Shown here: positions 17,601-26,350 of the stretch, piece by piece
Layout: the number at the start of each line of letters is the position of its first letter
Numbering within the stretch: the stretch's first letter is position 1
Program-made: the position numbers and the translations under genes
The notes under the pieces: generated by a model
Told to the model about the DNA's origin: nothing
Seen by the model: only the letters and a program-made list of their open reading frames with translations
Databases searched by the model: none
Source of the DNA: Clostridia bacterium
Lineage (GTDB): Bacteria > Bacillota > Clostridia > UBA1381
DNA: 64,000 nucleotides
Assembly: GCA_017935675.1 (NCBI GenBank)
Contig: JAGBHE010000054.1
Span: 34,893 to 98,892 of the forward strand
Direction: 5' to 3'

Positions 17601-18828
17601 CGGAAATTACCGCGAGGAGTTTAATGCTTCGTCTGACAGTGACGGGAATACTTATGCAGATGTCGAAAATGATATAGTTGTTACTTATCCCATAACGGTA
17701 TCCGGAGAGAAGAAGTGGGTTGATCTGACAATTTTTAAAGGGACACGTCTTATGGTGAACGGAAAGTGGGATGGTGTTATCAGATTTGACACTGTCATAA
17801 GCGGCGGCGCTTCGGCAGGAAATCAGAGCTTCGGTACTATTCCGCTTGATGAAATAGCTACGTCCCGGCCCATATGTGTCTCATTTCCGTTCGCAAACGG
17901 CAGAATAGCTTTTCAATCGGAGGGTGAGCTTATCAGGTCGGAAACAGAGCTTGACAAAAATACAATTGAAGAAGCATCAGATAAGTCAACAGCTTTAAAG
18001 CCTGTTTTCTTTGATAACGGTACAGAATCGTTTGTTTATTTGTATAACCTCCGGAATATTATGCTGTACAGCGACTCATCAAACACAGGAAATAACTCAG
18101 AAACCGGAAAGGGTCACGGCTCGGGCAGCGGAGGCGGCGGAGGCGGTCATATTTGGCCTAAGCCTGCTGAGCAGCCGGGTAATAACAGCGAAAACGATGG
18201 TGAAAACGATGGTGAAAACGATACGGATAAGACCGACACAGACAGTAACACAACCGTAAAGAACAGCTTTAACGATATAAAAGAACATTGGGCAAAGGAC
18301 AGCATTGAAGAAATGCACAGCTTGGGATTTGTAAACGGCAGGAATGACCAATTATTTGACCCGGACGGCGATATTACACGTGCCGAATTTGTTGCAATAG
18401 TTGTCAGAATGCTTGGTATAGACACATCAGAAGCCGTGAATGTGTTTGAGGATGTGCCGGAAACCGCTTGGTATTACAGCTATGTGAATGCGGCAGCATC
18501 AGCCGGTATTGTAAAAGGTTCATTAAACGGGTTTGAACCCGAAAAGCTTATAAGCCGCGGTGAAATGGCAAAGGTACTTATGGAAACCTGCAAATTTGCT
18601 GATGTTGAATATGATGAAAATACTGCTCGCCCTGATTTTACAGACAGCGATAAATTTTCTGAATGGGAAAAGGAAGCTATTGACTATGTTTCCGGGGCAG
18701 GTCTTATAAAAGGTATGCCTGACGGCAGATACGCAAATGCAAACAGAGCAACACGTGCTGAAGCGGTAACCGTTCTTAATAGAATATATCATTTGATGGA
18801 TAAGGGTGAATACGATGAACATAATTGA
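14638..18828 (+). CDS. Surface-anchored heparinase II/III-family lyase with C-terminal SLH domains
   Basis: 1396 residues from the ATG at 14638, preceded by a GGGGGG ribosome site 13 nt after the previous stop. Signal peptide about 1-27 (ends VYADN). A heparinase N-terminal-type segment (DYKNAKDCLLYYYQDRD) is interrupted at about residues 150-320 by a DNRLRE-like beta domain (IKFDISSLDTGAQITRATLK). The helical toroid resumes at about 345. The Hepar_II_III signature H638-S-H640-A-D642 is followed by ESHNTVEI with H681, the family's catalytic region. A C-terminal beta region, a Gly-rich linker and an acidic tandem-repeat linker lead to three SLH domains from about residue 1210. It is the best candidate for the extracellular endo-acting lyase of the locus, releasing unsaturated oligosaccharides for import. 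The substrate (glucuronic-acid polymer) is inferred from GH88. Confidence 0.82.
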   Translation: MSKNKIFALLLAAAMTASVSPAVYADNDSDGISEHYGSLSEEVSFETAEEAAENDEINLMSADGEALFVDRNRMSDEEFFGKWNMESSEWETEPKFDYSYNADMELVGDYVKQGDYKNAKDCLLYYYQDRDLSPGLPTGRTALEARISMENIHTFESPVVGILSVKKTPAQYSVNVTSLVKSNVSCFLIHSVKRESEEKNKEEIVSFNSKEAGSNAPVLEIQQGNKVTNIPVEQDMYIRGGDFSGENYGKEDVILVSEGGAAPNDNGTRQAHIKFDISSLDTGAQITRATLKLYGSSTAENKEVAVFSGVESQWDENIITYSNMPIRVASWNNTKDGYDWKQRSGLHAQFYNVQVRLNHIPRMFSEYYATNDERYAVAAIKQTLDFIGDNGGLLYDLYTKEAALNAAFRGDPQLPLIFTGALSCKGIITGDAFTSILKLIWQDATGLTYAKNEWRKHNGQAFQINSLLRYIAYFPEFADRNSWVGNIDRRVMELSEDLLNEDGGYTEPTSGYDSGVLGTFTGLFTLANVANIELPEEFREIYEKFAMAEMNLTMPDGVQWGWGDGGPSQMRKRIYDVAEITGNPYMFYFGTLDSEDRKGTIPDWTSYFLPVSRLGVMRDNWGDNAVAAFLRGRTGLSHSHADVNQMLLYAYGRYLLADTGMNSYDARDPYYDWQSKRTESHNTVEINEKGQQKSGNVFTTMYTNPRMDFYSAESHAYEDFTHTRKVAFAKNDKFFIVSDFIKAPDDGSVNTYNQAWHNLVEAKPSIDDETKIAQTNYASGANLEIVPVNPEALTSATLDDGVGLNESNSIRNTSKKKHVSYKIKTAGNAMMNTIIYPFESSVTANIKTMPEPVSDNADRSAAAFSMELPDGTKAEYYVNFRPEKPRRFDWYDVDAENVFMKYNQSDTLEFFSASNINYIKQNGKEFMRSSEKLTDISVSYEGRVANIQTTTDIDLDKEYIIMYAPDVSKAAVNDKSVSFIRTGECVIIGNYREEFNASSDSDGNTYADVENDIVVTYPITVSGEKKWVDLTIFKGTRLMVNGKWDGVIRFDTVISGGASAGNQSFGTIPLDEIATSRPICVSFPFANGRIAFQSEGELIRSETELDKNTIEEASDKSTALKPVFFDNGTESFVYLYNLRNIMLYSDSSNTGNNSETGKGHGSGSGGGGGGHIWPKPAEQPGNNSENDGENDGENDTDKTDTDSNTTVKNSFNDIKEHWAKDSIEEMHSLGFVNGRNDQLFDPDGDITRAEFVAIVVRMLGIDTSEAVNVFEDVPETAWYYSYVNAAASAGIVKGSLNGFEPEKLISRGEMAKVLMETCKFADVEYDENTARPDFTDSDKFSEWEKEAIDYVSGAGLIKGMPDGRYANANRATRAEAVTVLNRIYHLMDKGEYDEHN
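18190..18222 (+). repeat. In-frame 12-bp tandem repeat in a linker
   Basis: The unit GAAAACGATGGT occurs twice in full and a third time in part, encoding repeated Glu-Asn-Asp-Gly. It lies in the acidic linker between the Gly-rich stretch and the SLH domains of the lyase. Linker length could vary by slippage. Confidence 0.8.
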
Positions 18829-20728
18829 GTATAAAAAATATTTCGATAAGGTTTACGGCTGTTGGCTCGGAAAGAGTGTTGCAGGTACTGTCGGTGCACC
18901 TTTTGAGGGGCGAAAAGAGCTTTTTGAATATGAATACGATCCGCGTTCAATAGAACAAATGCTTCCCAATGATGATCTTGACATCCAGGTTATATGGTTA
19001 GAGGTTCTTGAAAAGAAGGGTATTTATTTTACCGCCGGTGATTTGGCGGAAGCGTTTTACAAAAAATATCCCTTTTCGCCGGGTGAATATGCGTATTTTA
19101 AAAAGAATTTTATAAGGGGGATAATGCCTCCGATATCGGGACTTTTCAATAATACATATTATTTCAACGGTATGGGATGCCCTATCAGATCCGAAATATG
19201 GGCGTGTGTTGCTGCGGGAAATGCAGAGCTTGCCGCAGAACTTGCGAAGCTTGACGGAATTCTTGACCATGGACCCAATTCGGTTGAAGGTGAAGTATTT
19301 CTCGCTGTTCTTGAAGCTCTCGCTTTTTTTGAAAGTGACATTCAGACTCTTGTATACAAATCGCTGTCTTATCTTGACAGCAGCGGAGATATGCATAAGC
19401 TTTTGGAAGACGTAATCAGATGGTGCGGGGAATATGACGATTACAAAAAAATCCGCGCTTTAATTCTTCAGCATTGGGGTCATGCCGATTGTACGAATTT
19501 GTATCAGAATATGGGCATTTCGCTTATGGCATTAATCCTCGGGGACGGAAATTTTATAAAAACAACAATGCTTGCTCTCAATTGCGGATACGATACAGAT
19601 TGTACCTGTGCAACTGTCGGTTCGATTCTTGGCATCATAAATGGCGCTGATAAGCTTTTCAGTCAGGGGTTTACGGATACGGGATATGTTCTTGATGCGC
19701 TTGTTGAGAGAAGAAGCAGCACATTATATGATCTTGCGGAGGATACGTGCTTTGCAGGTCTTACAATGGCAAAATACCGTAACAGGGACTTAGTTATTGT
19801 TAATCCGCCGACATATACGGAATTACCGCATGAAAAAGAAGAAGAGCTTGAATTTGCAATTGATTATTGCGGCGCCCCCGCCATGAAGCCCGGCGAAACA
19901 CGCATTATGTCACTAATTGTTATAAATAATACAAAATCAGCTTATTCGGGAGAGCTGCTGTGCGATATGCCTGCAGGGTGGAGCGCAGAATTCGACGGTA
20001 AATGTGAAGTCGGACCGTATTGCAGCGGGACCGTAAGTCTTACAATTACCGCAAATCCCGATAACGGAGAATTTCACGAACGGAATATCATTAAATTCAG
20101 TATGGAATTTAACGGGAAGCAAATCAGCTATTCCTTCGGTATAACGGGCGCTGCCGTGTGGAAGGTGTACGGACCCTTCTGGAGAAATCATTCCGATATT
20201 CCGCTGATACCCTATTGGGAAAAATATGATAAATATTTTGAAAATATTGACGCACTTCGTGAATACCATCTGAATACATTTGCCGATATTGATTATGAGT
20301 ATGTCGACGAATTCGATTTTGAAAAGATTGAGGAAGCGCCATGGAATACATGCTCGCTTATCCCAGTAAATGCCGCACTATATGAGGATTGCTTTAAGCT
20401 TTCCGATATAATAGAGTATAAAGGCAGCTGCACGGTGTATATGATAAGAGAATTGATATCGGATTCGGACAAAACGGCTGTCATAAACATCGGTCACAGT
20501 GCGCCGTTCAGGCTTTGGGTAAACGGCGAATTGATTTCAAGAAGTGATGAATGCGGTTGGTGGACCGCAGAAAATAAACATACGGGGGAGGTGAAATTGC
20601 ATAAGGGTATTAATAAAATTGTTTTAAAGGCAGCTAAGGTCGGACAAAATGACACCTTTAGTATTTTCTTTAACGACGGACTGTTCAGTAATCATCATTA
20701 TGATTATTCGTCTGTTGTTGGTAATTAA
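18815..20728 (+). CDS. ADP-ribosylglycohydrolase-fold protein with C-terminal galactose-binding-like domain
   Basis: 637 residues from the ATG at 18815, which overlaps the end of the lyase gene by 14 bp; a GTG three codons earlier is the alternative. There is no signal peptide. The first ~330 residues follow the ADP-ribosylglycohydrolase (DraG/ADPRH) pattern: GCWLGKSVAGTVGAPFEG at the start, NDDLDIQVIW where the family has its metal-binding T-D-D, and NCGYDTDCTCATVGSILG where it has G-x-DTD. The aspartates are kept, but the flanking Thr is replaced by Asn. Residues ~340-637 form a beta-rich region ending in a galactose-binding-like fold (FRLWVNGELISR, KLHKGINKIVLKAA). This combination recurs in polysaccharide loci, where the substrate is probably a glycoside rather than ADP-ribosyl protein (inference). 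Translation is likely coupled to the upstream lyase. Confidence 0.75.
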   Translation: MNIIEYKKYFDKVYGCWLGKSVAGTVGAPFEGRKELFEYEYDPRSIEQMLPNDDLDIQVIWLEVLEKKGIYFTAGDLAEAFYKKYPFSPGEYAYFKKNFIRGIMPPISGLFNNTYYFNGMGCPIRSEIWACVAAGNAELAAELAKLDGILDHGPNSVEGEVFLAVLEALAFFESDIQTLVYKSLSYLDSSGDMHKLLEDVIRWCGEYDDYKKIRALILQHWGHADCTNLYQNMGISLMALILGDGNFIKTTMLALNCGYDTDCTCATVGSILGIINGADKLFSQGFTDTGYVLDALVERRSSTLYDLAEDTCFAGLTMAKYRNRDLVIVNPPTYTELPHEKEEELEFAIDYCGAPAMKPGETRIMSLIVINNTKSAYSGELLCDMPAGWSAEFDGKCEVGPYCSGTVSLTITANPDNGEFHERNIIKFSMEFNGKQISYSFGITGAAVWKVYGPFWRNHSDIPLIPYWEKYDKYFENIDALREYHLNTFADIDYEYVDEFDFEKIEEAPWNTCSLIPVNAALYEDCFKLSDIIEYKGSCTVYMIRELISDSDKTAVINIGHSAPFRLWVNGELISRSDECGWWTAENKHTGEVKLHKGINKIVLKAAKVGQNDTFSIFFNDGLFSNHHYDYSSVVGN

Positions 20729-20752
20729 ATTATATGGGAGGATAAAATTAAA

Positions 20753-23700
20753 ATGAGTAAAAGAATTATTTCGCTGTTGGTTTCGGCTCAAATGGTTTTA
20801 AGCGTCGTGGGGGCTTGGAATGTCATGGCAGAAAATGCCGCCTCGCTTGACGACATAGTGCTTAATGCAGAATATTCCGAAGACTTTACGCTTCCGGACG
20901 TAACATCGGACGGAGCGCGGATAACCTGGACATCAAGCAATACTTCTGCCGTAATTGCCGCAAACGGAACGGCATATGTATTGCCGGGCTTGGAGGCTAA
21001 GCAGGCAAGGCTTACTGCCGCTCTTGAAAACGGTGCTCAAAAGTGCTTTGATGTCAATATTACTCCGTTTACCTATACCGGAGAGTATTTGTTTGAAGAG
21101 GACTTTGAGCTTGGAGAGGGTGAAAGCTTAGACTCGTCTGTATGGCAGGTTGATGCTGCTCAAATGCCGGATTCAACGAGTGATCAGTCCGGTGCAAACT
21201 ATATGGGCTTGGCAGCTGATACGGAGAATCAAGGCAATCATATATATATGATTAAGAGAAGCGATAACAGTGTTGACGGCGCGAAAAAGAGCTATATTCA
21301 TATTAATACGAGTAACATGCCGGCAAACAGCAGAATTATATATGATGCCGATGTGAGAACAGAGGTTCAGACAAAGGATGCATCCGGAAAAACAATATAC
21401 CTTAATTATTGGCTATGCCGTGATTTGGCAAATTCAATCGGAAAATACTCAGGTTTTGCAACTGCATATATCGGTGGCTCTAAAGGAATACTGATTAGGG
21501 CTACATCCGGATCAGCTTCTGCTTCTGCAGCTTCAGCCGTGGGAACATGGAATAATATTAAGCTTGACGTTACTGCAAATGGCGGAATTTTTGATGGATA
21601 TATAAATGGTGCGAAGGTGGCTGATGACTTTGCTATGCGTGCATCGGGAGCTCCGCTTAAGCATCTTGCCTTCGGTTTTGACGGAAATACAACAGGTGAG
21701 GTATGGCTTGACAATGTGAAATATTATGTATATCCGAAAGAAATAAGCACTGTTCTTCCGGCAGCTGATTTCGGCATTGAGGATACAGAAGCTGTTGAAG
21801 GAAATATTGCTGTTCCTGCAGTAAACGGTGTTGAATGGGTTTCGTCAAATCCTGACATATTAGCTCCCGACGGCACTGTAAACAGAGCAAATGTAAGCGG
21901 ACTCAGCGAGCAGGTGAAGCTTTATGCAATATATAAGGACTGCGGTCTTGTTACAGCAAATGAATACAGCTTCACAGTGGTGGGAAATTCAGCTGAGGAC
22001 ATGGACGAAAAGAAGGCTCTTGACGCTATATTGATTCCGGAGGAGCTGACAGATACAATTTCTGTTCCCGTAAGCGCCGGAGATATTAATTTCAGCTGGA
22101 CGAGCTCAAATGAGGACGCTGTAATCATTATGAACGGTAATGCTGTTGCGGTTCAGGGTAATCTTCCCAAAAGGTCAACCCTTGTTGTAAGTGTTGATAC
22201 GGCGGACGGCACATTGTCAAGAAGCTTTGACGTTGTTGTTCCGCCTGCAGGTTCAGATGCAGCTTACGTAAATGAAGACTTTGAAGCAACACCTGTCGGA
22301 AGCCTTCCCGCAACACAAATTGCTTCGGGAGATATGTGGAGGCGCAGAAATGAATCCGATACATTTGGTGTTTCACAGGAGTCTGACGACAGCGCAAATC
22401 ATGTGCTCAGACTTACGGCAGCGCAGTGCGTACTCCTTAACTTTGACGGCTATGCTGATAAGCCCGGTTCAAAACATTATTTCACATTCAAAACCAAGAC
22501 AGAGGGTAACCCGATTGCAAATCTCCGCGTGCTTGATGTACAGGATTCAAATCCTGCAAGCGGACATCAGATAGTAAATCTTCTTGAAGGAAATTACAGA
22601 AACAATAATCAGTTTCGTCTGCAGGCTGCTACTGATACAGCTTATATAATTGCAGATCAGACCTGGTACGATGTTTGTCTTGCCATTGATTATGCAAATA
22701 ACAACGTTAAATTTTATACGAAGAAATCATCAGATAATGACTATATGCTGATTAAGTCTGATTCGTTAAAGACAAGATATGTTCCGAAGAAGATTGCAAT
22801 CTGGTTTGACAGCGGTGCAGGTGCACATGTATATGATGATTTTAAGTTCTATGCGAGTGATGTTGACGCGGACGCCTTGAAGGCAAGTCTTACCGATGCG
22901 ATGAAATCAGCGTTTGAATATGCTGATAACAAATATACAGCGAATGAAAATGTTATACTTCCGTCAATCAGCGGATACTCTATTACATGGGTTTCGTCAG
23001 ATGACAGCGTTATAACAAGTGACGGAGCGGTTACAAAGCCCGAAGCCGGTCAGCCCCCTGCAGAGGCAAAGCTCCGTGCAGTAGTATTTAATGGTGATAA
23101 TAAGGCTGTTTATACGGAAAGCTTTGAAATTTCGGTATCACCGAAGCTTGAGGACGCTCCTGCTGTTGAGGCTGATGCGGCTAAGCTTATGCTTTCCGGA
23201 ATTCATACGGAAGCTAAGCTTGAGGAGATGATTTCGGTCAGTGAAAACGGGTGCTCTGTTTCATGGACATCAAATCATCCGGAAATTCTTGCTTCTGACG
23301 GAACTGTTACGAGACCTGCTGAAGATACGGTAGTTGATGTTAAAGCAGTTGTATCGCGCGGCTCGGCTTCAGCAGAAAAGGATTTCACAATTCTCATTCC
23401 GGCAGCTGCTGACGAGGATGTCATCACAAGCTATGCCGATTGGCTCAGCACGGTAAGAGTAAATTACGGGCCTGACAATAACAGAAGAATAATTATTGAT
23501 CCTAAAGGCAATACAGCGAATGACCGTCACAGCTATATTGTGTTCAGCGTTCCTGCAAATGCTTTTGCAGATAAGAGTGTCAGATACAATCTCAGATTGA
23601 CGAGAACCGCAACTGACGGAGATGATCTTACAAAGATTGAAATTCATGCCCTGCCGAATGAGATGATTGAGTACATAAACAGCACCTTGTCATATGCGGA

Positions 23701-24259
23701 GGCGCAGATGCGTGGAACCGAAGCGGGTACATTGTATGATATTGAAGACATGATTGCCAATCCTACACTTGCAAAGGGCAAAACAACATATGTTGATATA
23801 ACAGATTATATTAAGTCACAGCTGAGTTCCGAATATGTTCCTGAAGTTAACGGTAAAAAGCAAGTTGCGTTCAGATTATGTAACTGCGAAGGCAAGGCAA
23901 TCGTTATTGAAGGCTGCAATGCTGCAGACGAGAATCTCAGGGCTGCTATAGTTGCTGAAAGAGATTATTCGGAAAGTAATGTGGCTGTAAGAATCCTTGA
24001 TGAAGCCGGAAATGAGTCGGCGTCACCTGTCGGCAGTGTTACAGCAAGGGTTGATGTATTCAATAATAATCTCATAGGTAACAGGAATTTCTATTTTGCC
24101 CTTTATGACGGCATGGGCAAGCTTGAAGAGGTTATTTTAAAATCCGTAAATTTCGGCGCTGCGGGAAGCTCATCAAGTTATAAGATTAATGCGAGTGTTG
24201 AAGCCGGAAAAACTGCAAAGGCATTTTTATGGGATGCGGAAATGAGACCTGTAAAATGA
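20753..24259 (+). CDS. Secreted Ig-like / lectin-like multidomain protein without SLH anchor
   Basis: 1168 residues from the ATG at 20753 behind GGGAGG. Signal peptide about 1-27 (ends NVMAEN). Order: Ig-like repeat (~30-108), a LamG-like domain (~110-327) nearly parallel to that of the 10380 protein (shared core HLAFGFDGNTTGEVWLD), Ig-like repeats (~330-415, ~420-495), a second LamG-like domain (~500-705), two more Ig-like repeats to ~885, a DNRLRE-like domain (~890-1075) and a short beta domain to the end. No SLH domain, LPXTG or transmembrane anchor is seen, so it is secreted or held non-covalently. It likely binds the same polysaccharide as its anchored paralogue. Its stop overlaps the start of the GH172 gene (ATGA), which implies coupled translation of a secreted binding protein and a cytoplasmic enzyme. 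Confidence 0.75.
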   Translation: MSKRIISLLVSAQMVLSVVGAWNVMAENAASLDDIVLNAEYSEDFTLPDVTSDGARITWTSSNTSAVIAANGTAYVLPGLEAKQARLTAALENGAQKCFDVNITPFTYTGEYLFEEDFELGEGESLDSSVWQVDAAQMPDSTSDQSGANYMGLAADTENQGNHIYMIKRSDNSVDGAKKSYIHINTSNMPANSRIIYDADVRTEVQTKDASGKTIYLNYWLCRDLANSIGKYSGFATAYIGGSKGILIRATSGSASASAASAVGTWNNIKLDVTANGGIFDGYINGAKVADDFAMRASGAPLKHLAFGFDGNTTGEVWLDNVKYYVYPKEISTVLPAADFGIEDTEAVEGNIAVPAVNGVEWVSSNPDILAPDGTVNRANVSGLSEQVKLYAIYKDCGLVTANEYSFTVVGNSAEDMDEKKALDAILIPEELTDTISVPVSAGDINFSWTSSNEDAVIIMNGNAVAVQGNLPKRSTLVVSVDTADGTLSRSFDVVVPPAGSDAAYVNEDFEATPVGSLPATQIASGDMWRRRNESDTFGVSQESDDSANHVLRLTAAQCVLLNFDGYADKPGSKHYFTFKTKTEGNPIANLRVLDVQDSNPASGHQIVNLLEGNYRNNNQFRLQAATDTAYIIADQTWYDVCLAIDYANNNVKFYTKKSSDNDYMLIKSDSLKTRYVPKKIAIWFDSGAGAHVYDDFKFYASDVDADALKASLTDAMKSAFEYADNKYTANENVILPSISGYSITWVSSDDSVITSDGAVTKPEAGQPPAEAKLRAVVFNGDNKAVYTESFEISVSPKLEDAPAVEADAAKLMLSGIHTEAKLEEMISVSENGCSVSWTSNHPEILASDGTVTRPAEDTVVDVKAVVSRGSASAEKDFTILIPAAADEDVITSYADWLSTVRVNYGPDNNRRIIIDPKGNTANDRHSYIVFSVPANAFADKSVRYNLRLTRTATDGDDLTKIEIHALPNEMIEYINSTLSYAEAQMRGTEAGTLYDIEDMIANPTLAKGKTTYVDITDYIKSQLSSEYVPEVNGKKQVAFRLCNCEGKAIVIEGCNAADENLRAAIVAERDYSESNVAVRILDEAGNESASPVGSVTARVDVFNNNLIGNRNFYFALYDGMGKLEEVILKSVNFGAAGSSSSYKINASVEAGKTAKAFLWDAEMRPVK

Positions 24260-25359
24260 GTTATATGGGATTTGGTTTATCAAATATATTTTTAAAAAGC
24301 AACGCCGAGACGCGTTCCATATCCGCAGAAAATCCGAAAGGGGAAAGAGGGGGAGGAGCAAAGGCAGAACCTGATAAGGACTTCCCCTCGCATGGTTTGG
24401 GTAAGGGCTGGAAGGCAAGCCCTGCATATCGCAACCTGAAATCGGGCGATACGCTTGTTATAGCGGATATTTCGGGAGCGGGAATAATAACTCATATATG
24501 GTTTGCGGGCATGGAGCAGCTTTACGGACCGTACTTAAGAGATCAGATTTTAAGAATATACTGGGATGGGGAGGAAAATCCATCGGTGGAGGTTCCTCTC
24601 GGTGATTTCTTTTGCAATGGTTTTTCAACGCCTGCCAACATAAATTCTATGCCGATTTGTGTGAATCCAAAGCGCGGGTTTAACAGCTTTTGGCCCATGC
24701 CATTCAGAAAATCGGCAAAAATCACCATTGAAAATCAAAGCCCCGAAGTGATAGAATACTTTTTTTATCAGATTGACTATATACTGACGGATATACCCAA
24801 AGATGTTATGTATTTTCATGCTCAATGGCGCAGAAGGAATCCTTTGCCGTATGCTGAGGAATACACAATTCTTGACGGAGTAACCGGAGACGGGAGATTT
24901 GCCGGTGTATACATTGCCTGGGGTCAGCACAATAACGAATGGTGGGGTGAAGGAGAGGTCAAATTTTATATAGACGATGACGCGGAATATCCCACATATT
25001 GCGGAACCGGTACGGAAGATTACTTTGGCGGAGCATGGTGCTTTTCGAACAATGAACAGAATGCTTATGTGAACTATTCAACATTGTTTATGGGTTATCC
25101 CCAACTTATAAAGCCTGATGGATATTACAGTGCATGCCAAAGACATGGGCTTTACAGATGGCATATTATGGATCCTATATTCTTTAAAAAGAATTTTAAA
25201 GCCACTGTTCAAGCGCTTGGATGGAGATATTCGGGTAAGAAAAACAGGAGGTTTTTGCAGCTTCAGGATGATCTTGCCTCAACAGCTTTCTGGTATCAAT
25301 CCGAGCCTCATAATAAGTTCCCTGTTTTGCCGGAGGCAGATTACAGAGAGAATATATGA
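24256..25359 (+). CDS. GH172-type (DUF2961) glycoside hydrolase
   Basis: 367 residues, starting at the ATG that overlaps the preceding stop as ATGA. The whole protein is a DUF2961 domain, the fold now classed as GH172, whose characterised members act on fructofuranose or arabinofuranose linkages. The diagnostic GTGTEDYFGGAWCF motif is present with the conserved acid at E254; DGEENPSVEVPLGDFF near residue 100 is also typical. There is no signal peptide, so it should be cytoplasmic and act on imported oligosaccharides. The N-terminal AENPKGERGGGAKA segment is the usual family opening. Ulterior function such as removing arabinofuranosyl or related side groups fits the locus but is inference. Confidence 0.85.
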   Translation: MSYMGFGLSNIFLKSNAETRSISAENPKGERGGGAKAEPDKDFPSHGLGKGWKASPAYRNLKSGDTLVIADISGAGIITHIWFAGMEQLYGPYLRDQILRIYWDGEENPSVEVPLGDFFCNGFSTPANINSMPICVNPKRGFNSFWPMPFRKSAKITIENQSPEVIEYFFYQIDYILTDIPKDVMYFHAQWRRRNPLPYAEEYTILDGVTGDGRFAGVYIAWGQHNNEWWGEGEVKFYIDDDAEYPTYCGTGTEDYFGGAWCFSNNEQNAYVNYSTLFMGYPQLIKPDGYYSACQRHGLYRWHIMDPIFFKKNFKATVQALGWRYSGKKNRRFLQLQDDLASTAFWYQSEPHNKFPVLPEADYRENI

Positions 25360-25444
25360 GTTAACATCGCGGTATTTTACGGTAAAATGCATATGTGTCG
25401 ATGGAATTACAGATAACGAAATCGAAATATGTATCATTCAATAT

Positions 25445-25497
25445 AGTAATAATGGAGGGACGGCTTTTGAAAAGCCGTCCCTCCATCGTATTACTTT
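25445..25497. terminator. Long near-perfect palindrome, probable bidirectional terminator
   Basis: A 17-bp perfect inverted repeat (25452-25468 with 25470-25486, arm core GGAGGGACGGCTTTT) is extended by a further AGTAAT/ATTACT pair outside a small internal loop. It fills the 220-bp gap between the GH172 gene and the next promoter and is the only candidate terminator there. It has no downstream T run, so it might instead be a protein-binding palindrome or a remnant of an inverted-repeat element. Confidence 0.5.
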
Positions 25498-25508
25498 GTA
25501 ATAATCTA

Positions 25509-25537
25509 TTGACTTTTGAAAAAAAACATAGTAAAAT
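25509..25537 (+). promoter_or_regulatory. Promoter of the EEP / GH78 pair
   Basis: TTGACT (25509-25514), 17-bp spacer, TAAAAT (25532-25537); predicted start near 25544, leader of about 38 nt. Confidence 0.65.
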
Positions 25538-25581
25538 AATATCTGAAATTTTACAAGATATGCAGACGAGAGGTTTATATT

Positions 25582-26334
25582 ATGGAATTGAAAATAATCA
25601 GTTTTAACATAAGATGCTGTGACGATCCGAACGGGAATTCTGTGAAGGAACGCGCACCGAGGCTTGAAAAGATTACCGGGAAATATGACGCGGATTTAAT
25701 CGCTTTTCAGGAATTTACACCCTTATGGGAACCGTTTATTAATGAATATTACGGCAAGGACTATGAAATATTCAATAAGTATCGCGCTGAAAGCAACCTT
25801 GAATCTGCTCCGATTTTATGGAAAAAGGATAAATTTAATTGTATTAAAAAAGGGTATTTCTGGTTGTCTGATACTCCTGAGGTTGAATCCCGCGGCTGGG
25901 ACGAATTATATAACTGTTACCGTATATGTGAATACGCCGTTTTGGAGCACAAATTAGCGGGGAAAGAAATAACCTTTATGAATACTCATTTCGGATTTGG
26001 TGACAAAGGACAATCCGACAGTGCAAGGTTAATTTATGAATACAGCAAAAAAATTTCAGATAATCCGACATTTATAACGGGCGATTTCAATATGAAGCCT
26101 CAAAGCAAGGGATATGCTGTAATGAGCAAATATTTTACAGATGTCAATGCTGCGACAGTCAACGACTTGCGGACTACGTATCATGGATATCATCCTGAAA
26201 ATACTGATGAGCATATTGATTACTGCTTTGTCAATGAAAAAATAATTCCAATCAGTCAGACAATAATTGATGATATGGTTGACGGAGGATTTCCTTCAGA
26301 CCACTACGGTCTTTTGATTAAATTAAATGTATAA
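25582..26334 (+). CDS. Endonuclease/exonuclease/phosphatase (EEP) family protein
   Basis: A 250-residue single-domain protein of the EEP superfamily. The family landmarks are visible: ISFNIRCCDDPNG at the start, QEF near residue 41 (metal-binding Glu), NTHFGF (catalytic His/Asn strand), TGDFNMKP (metal-binding Asp and Asn), HIDYCFVN and the terminal SDHYGL motif. GAGAGG lies before the ATG. There is no signal peptide. Such proteins hydrolyse phosphodiesters or phosphomonoesters; in carbohydrate loci they are annotated only generically. Its place between GH172 and a GH78-like gene suggests removal of a phosphate or related substituent from a glycan, but the sequence does not prove this. Confidence 0.82.
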   Translation: MELKIISFNIRCCDDPNGNSVKERAPRLEKITGKYDADLIAFQEFTPLWEPFINEYYGKDYEIFNKYRAESNLESAPILWKKDKFNCIKKGYFWLSDTPEVESRGWDELYNCYRICEYAVLEHKLAGKEITFMNTHFGFGDKGQSDSARLIYEYSKKISDNPTFITGDFNMKPQSKGYAVMSKYFTDVNAATVNDLRTTYHGYHPENTDEHIDYCFVNEKIIPISQTIIDDMVDGGFPSDHYGLLIKLNV

Positions 26335-26350
26335 CTTTACAGAGGAATAT

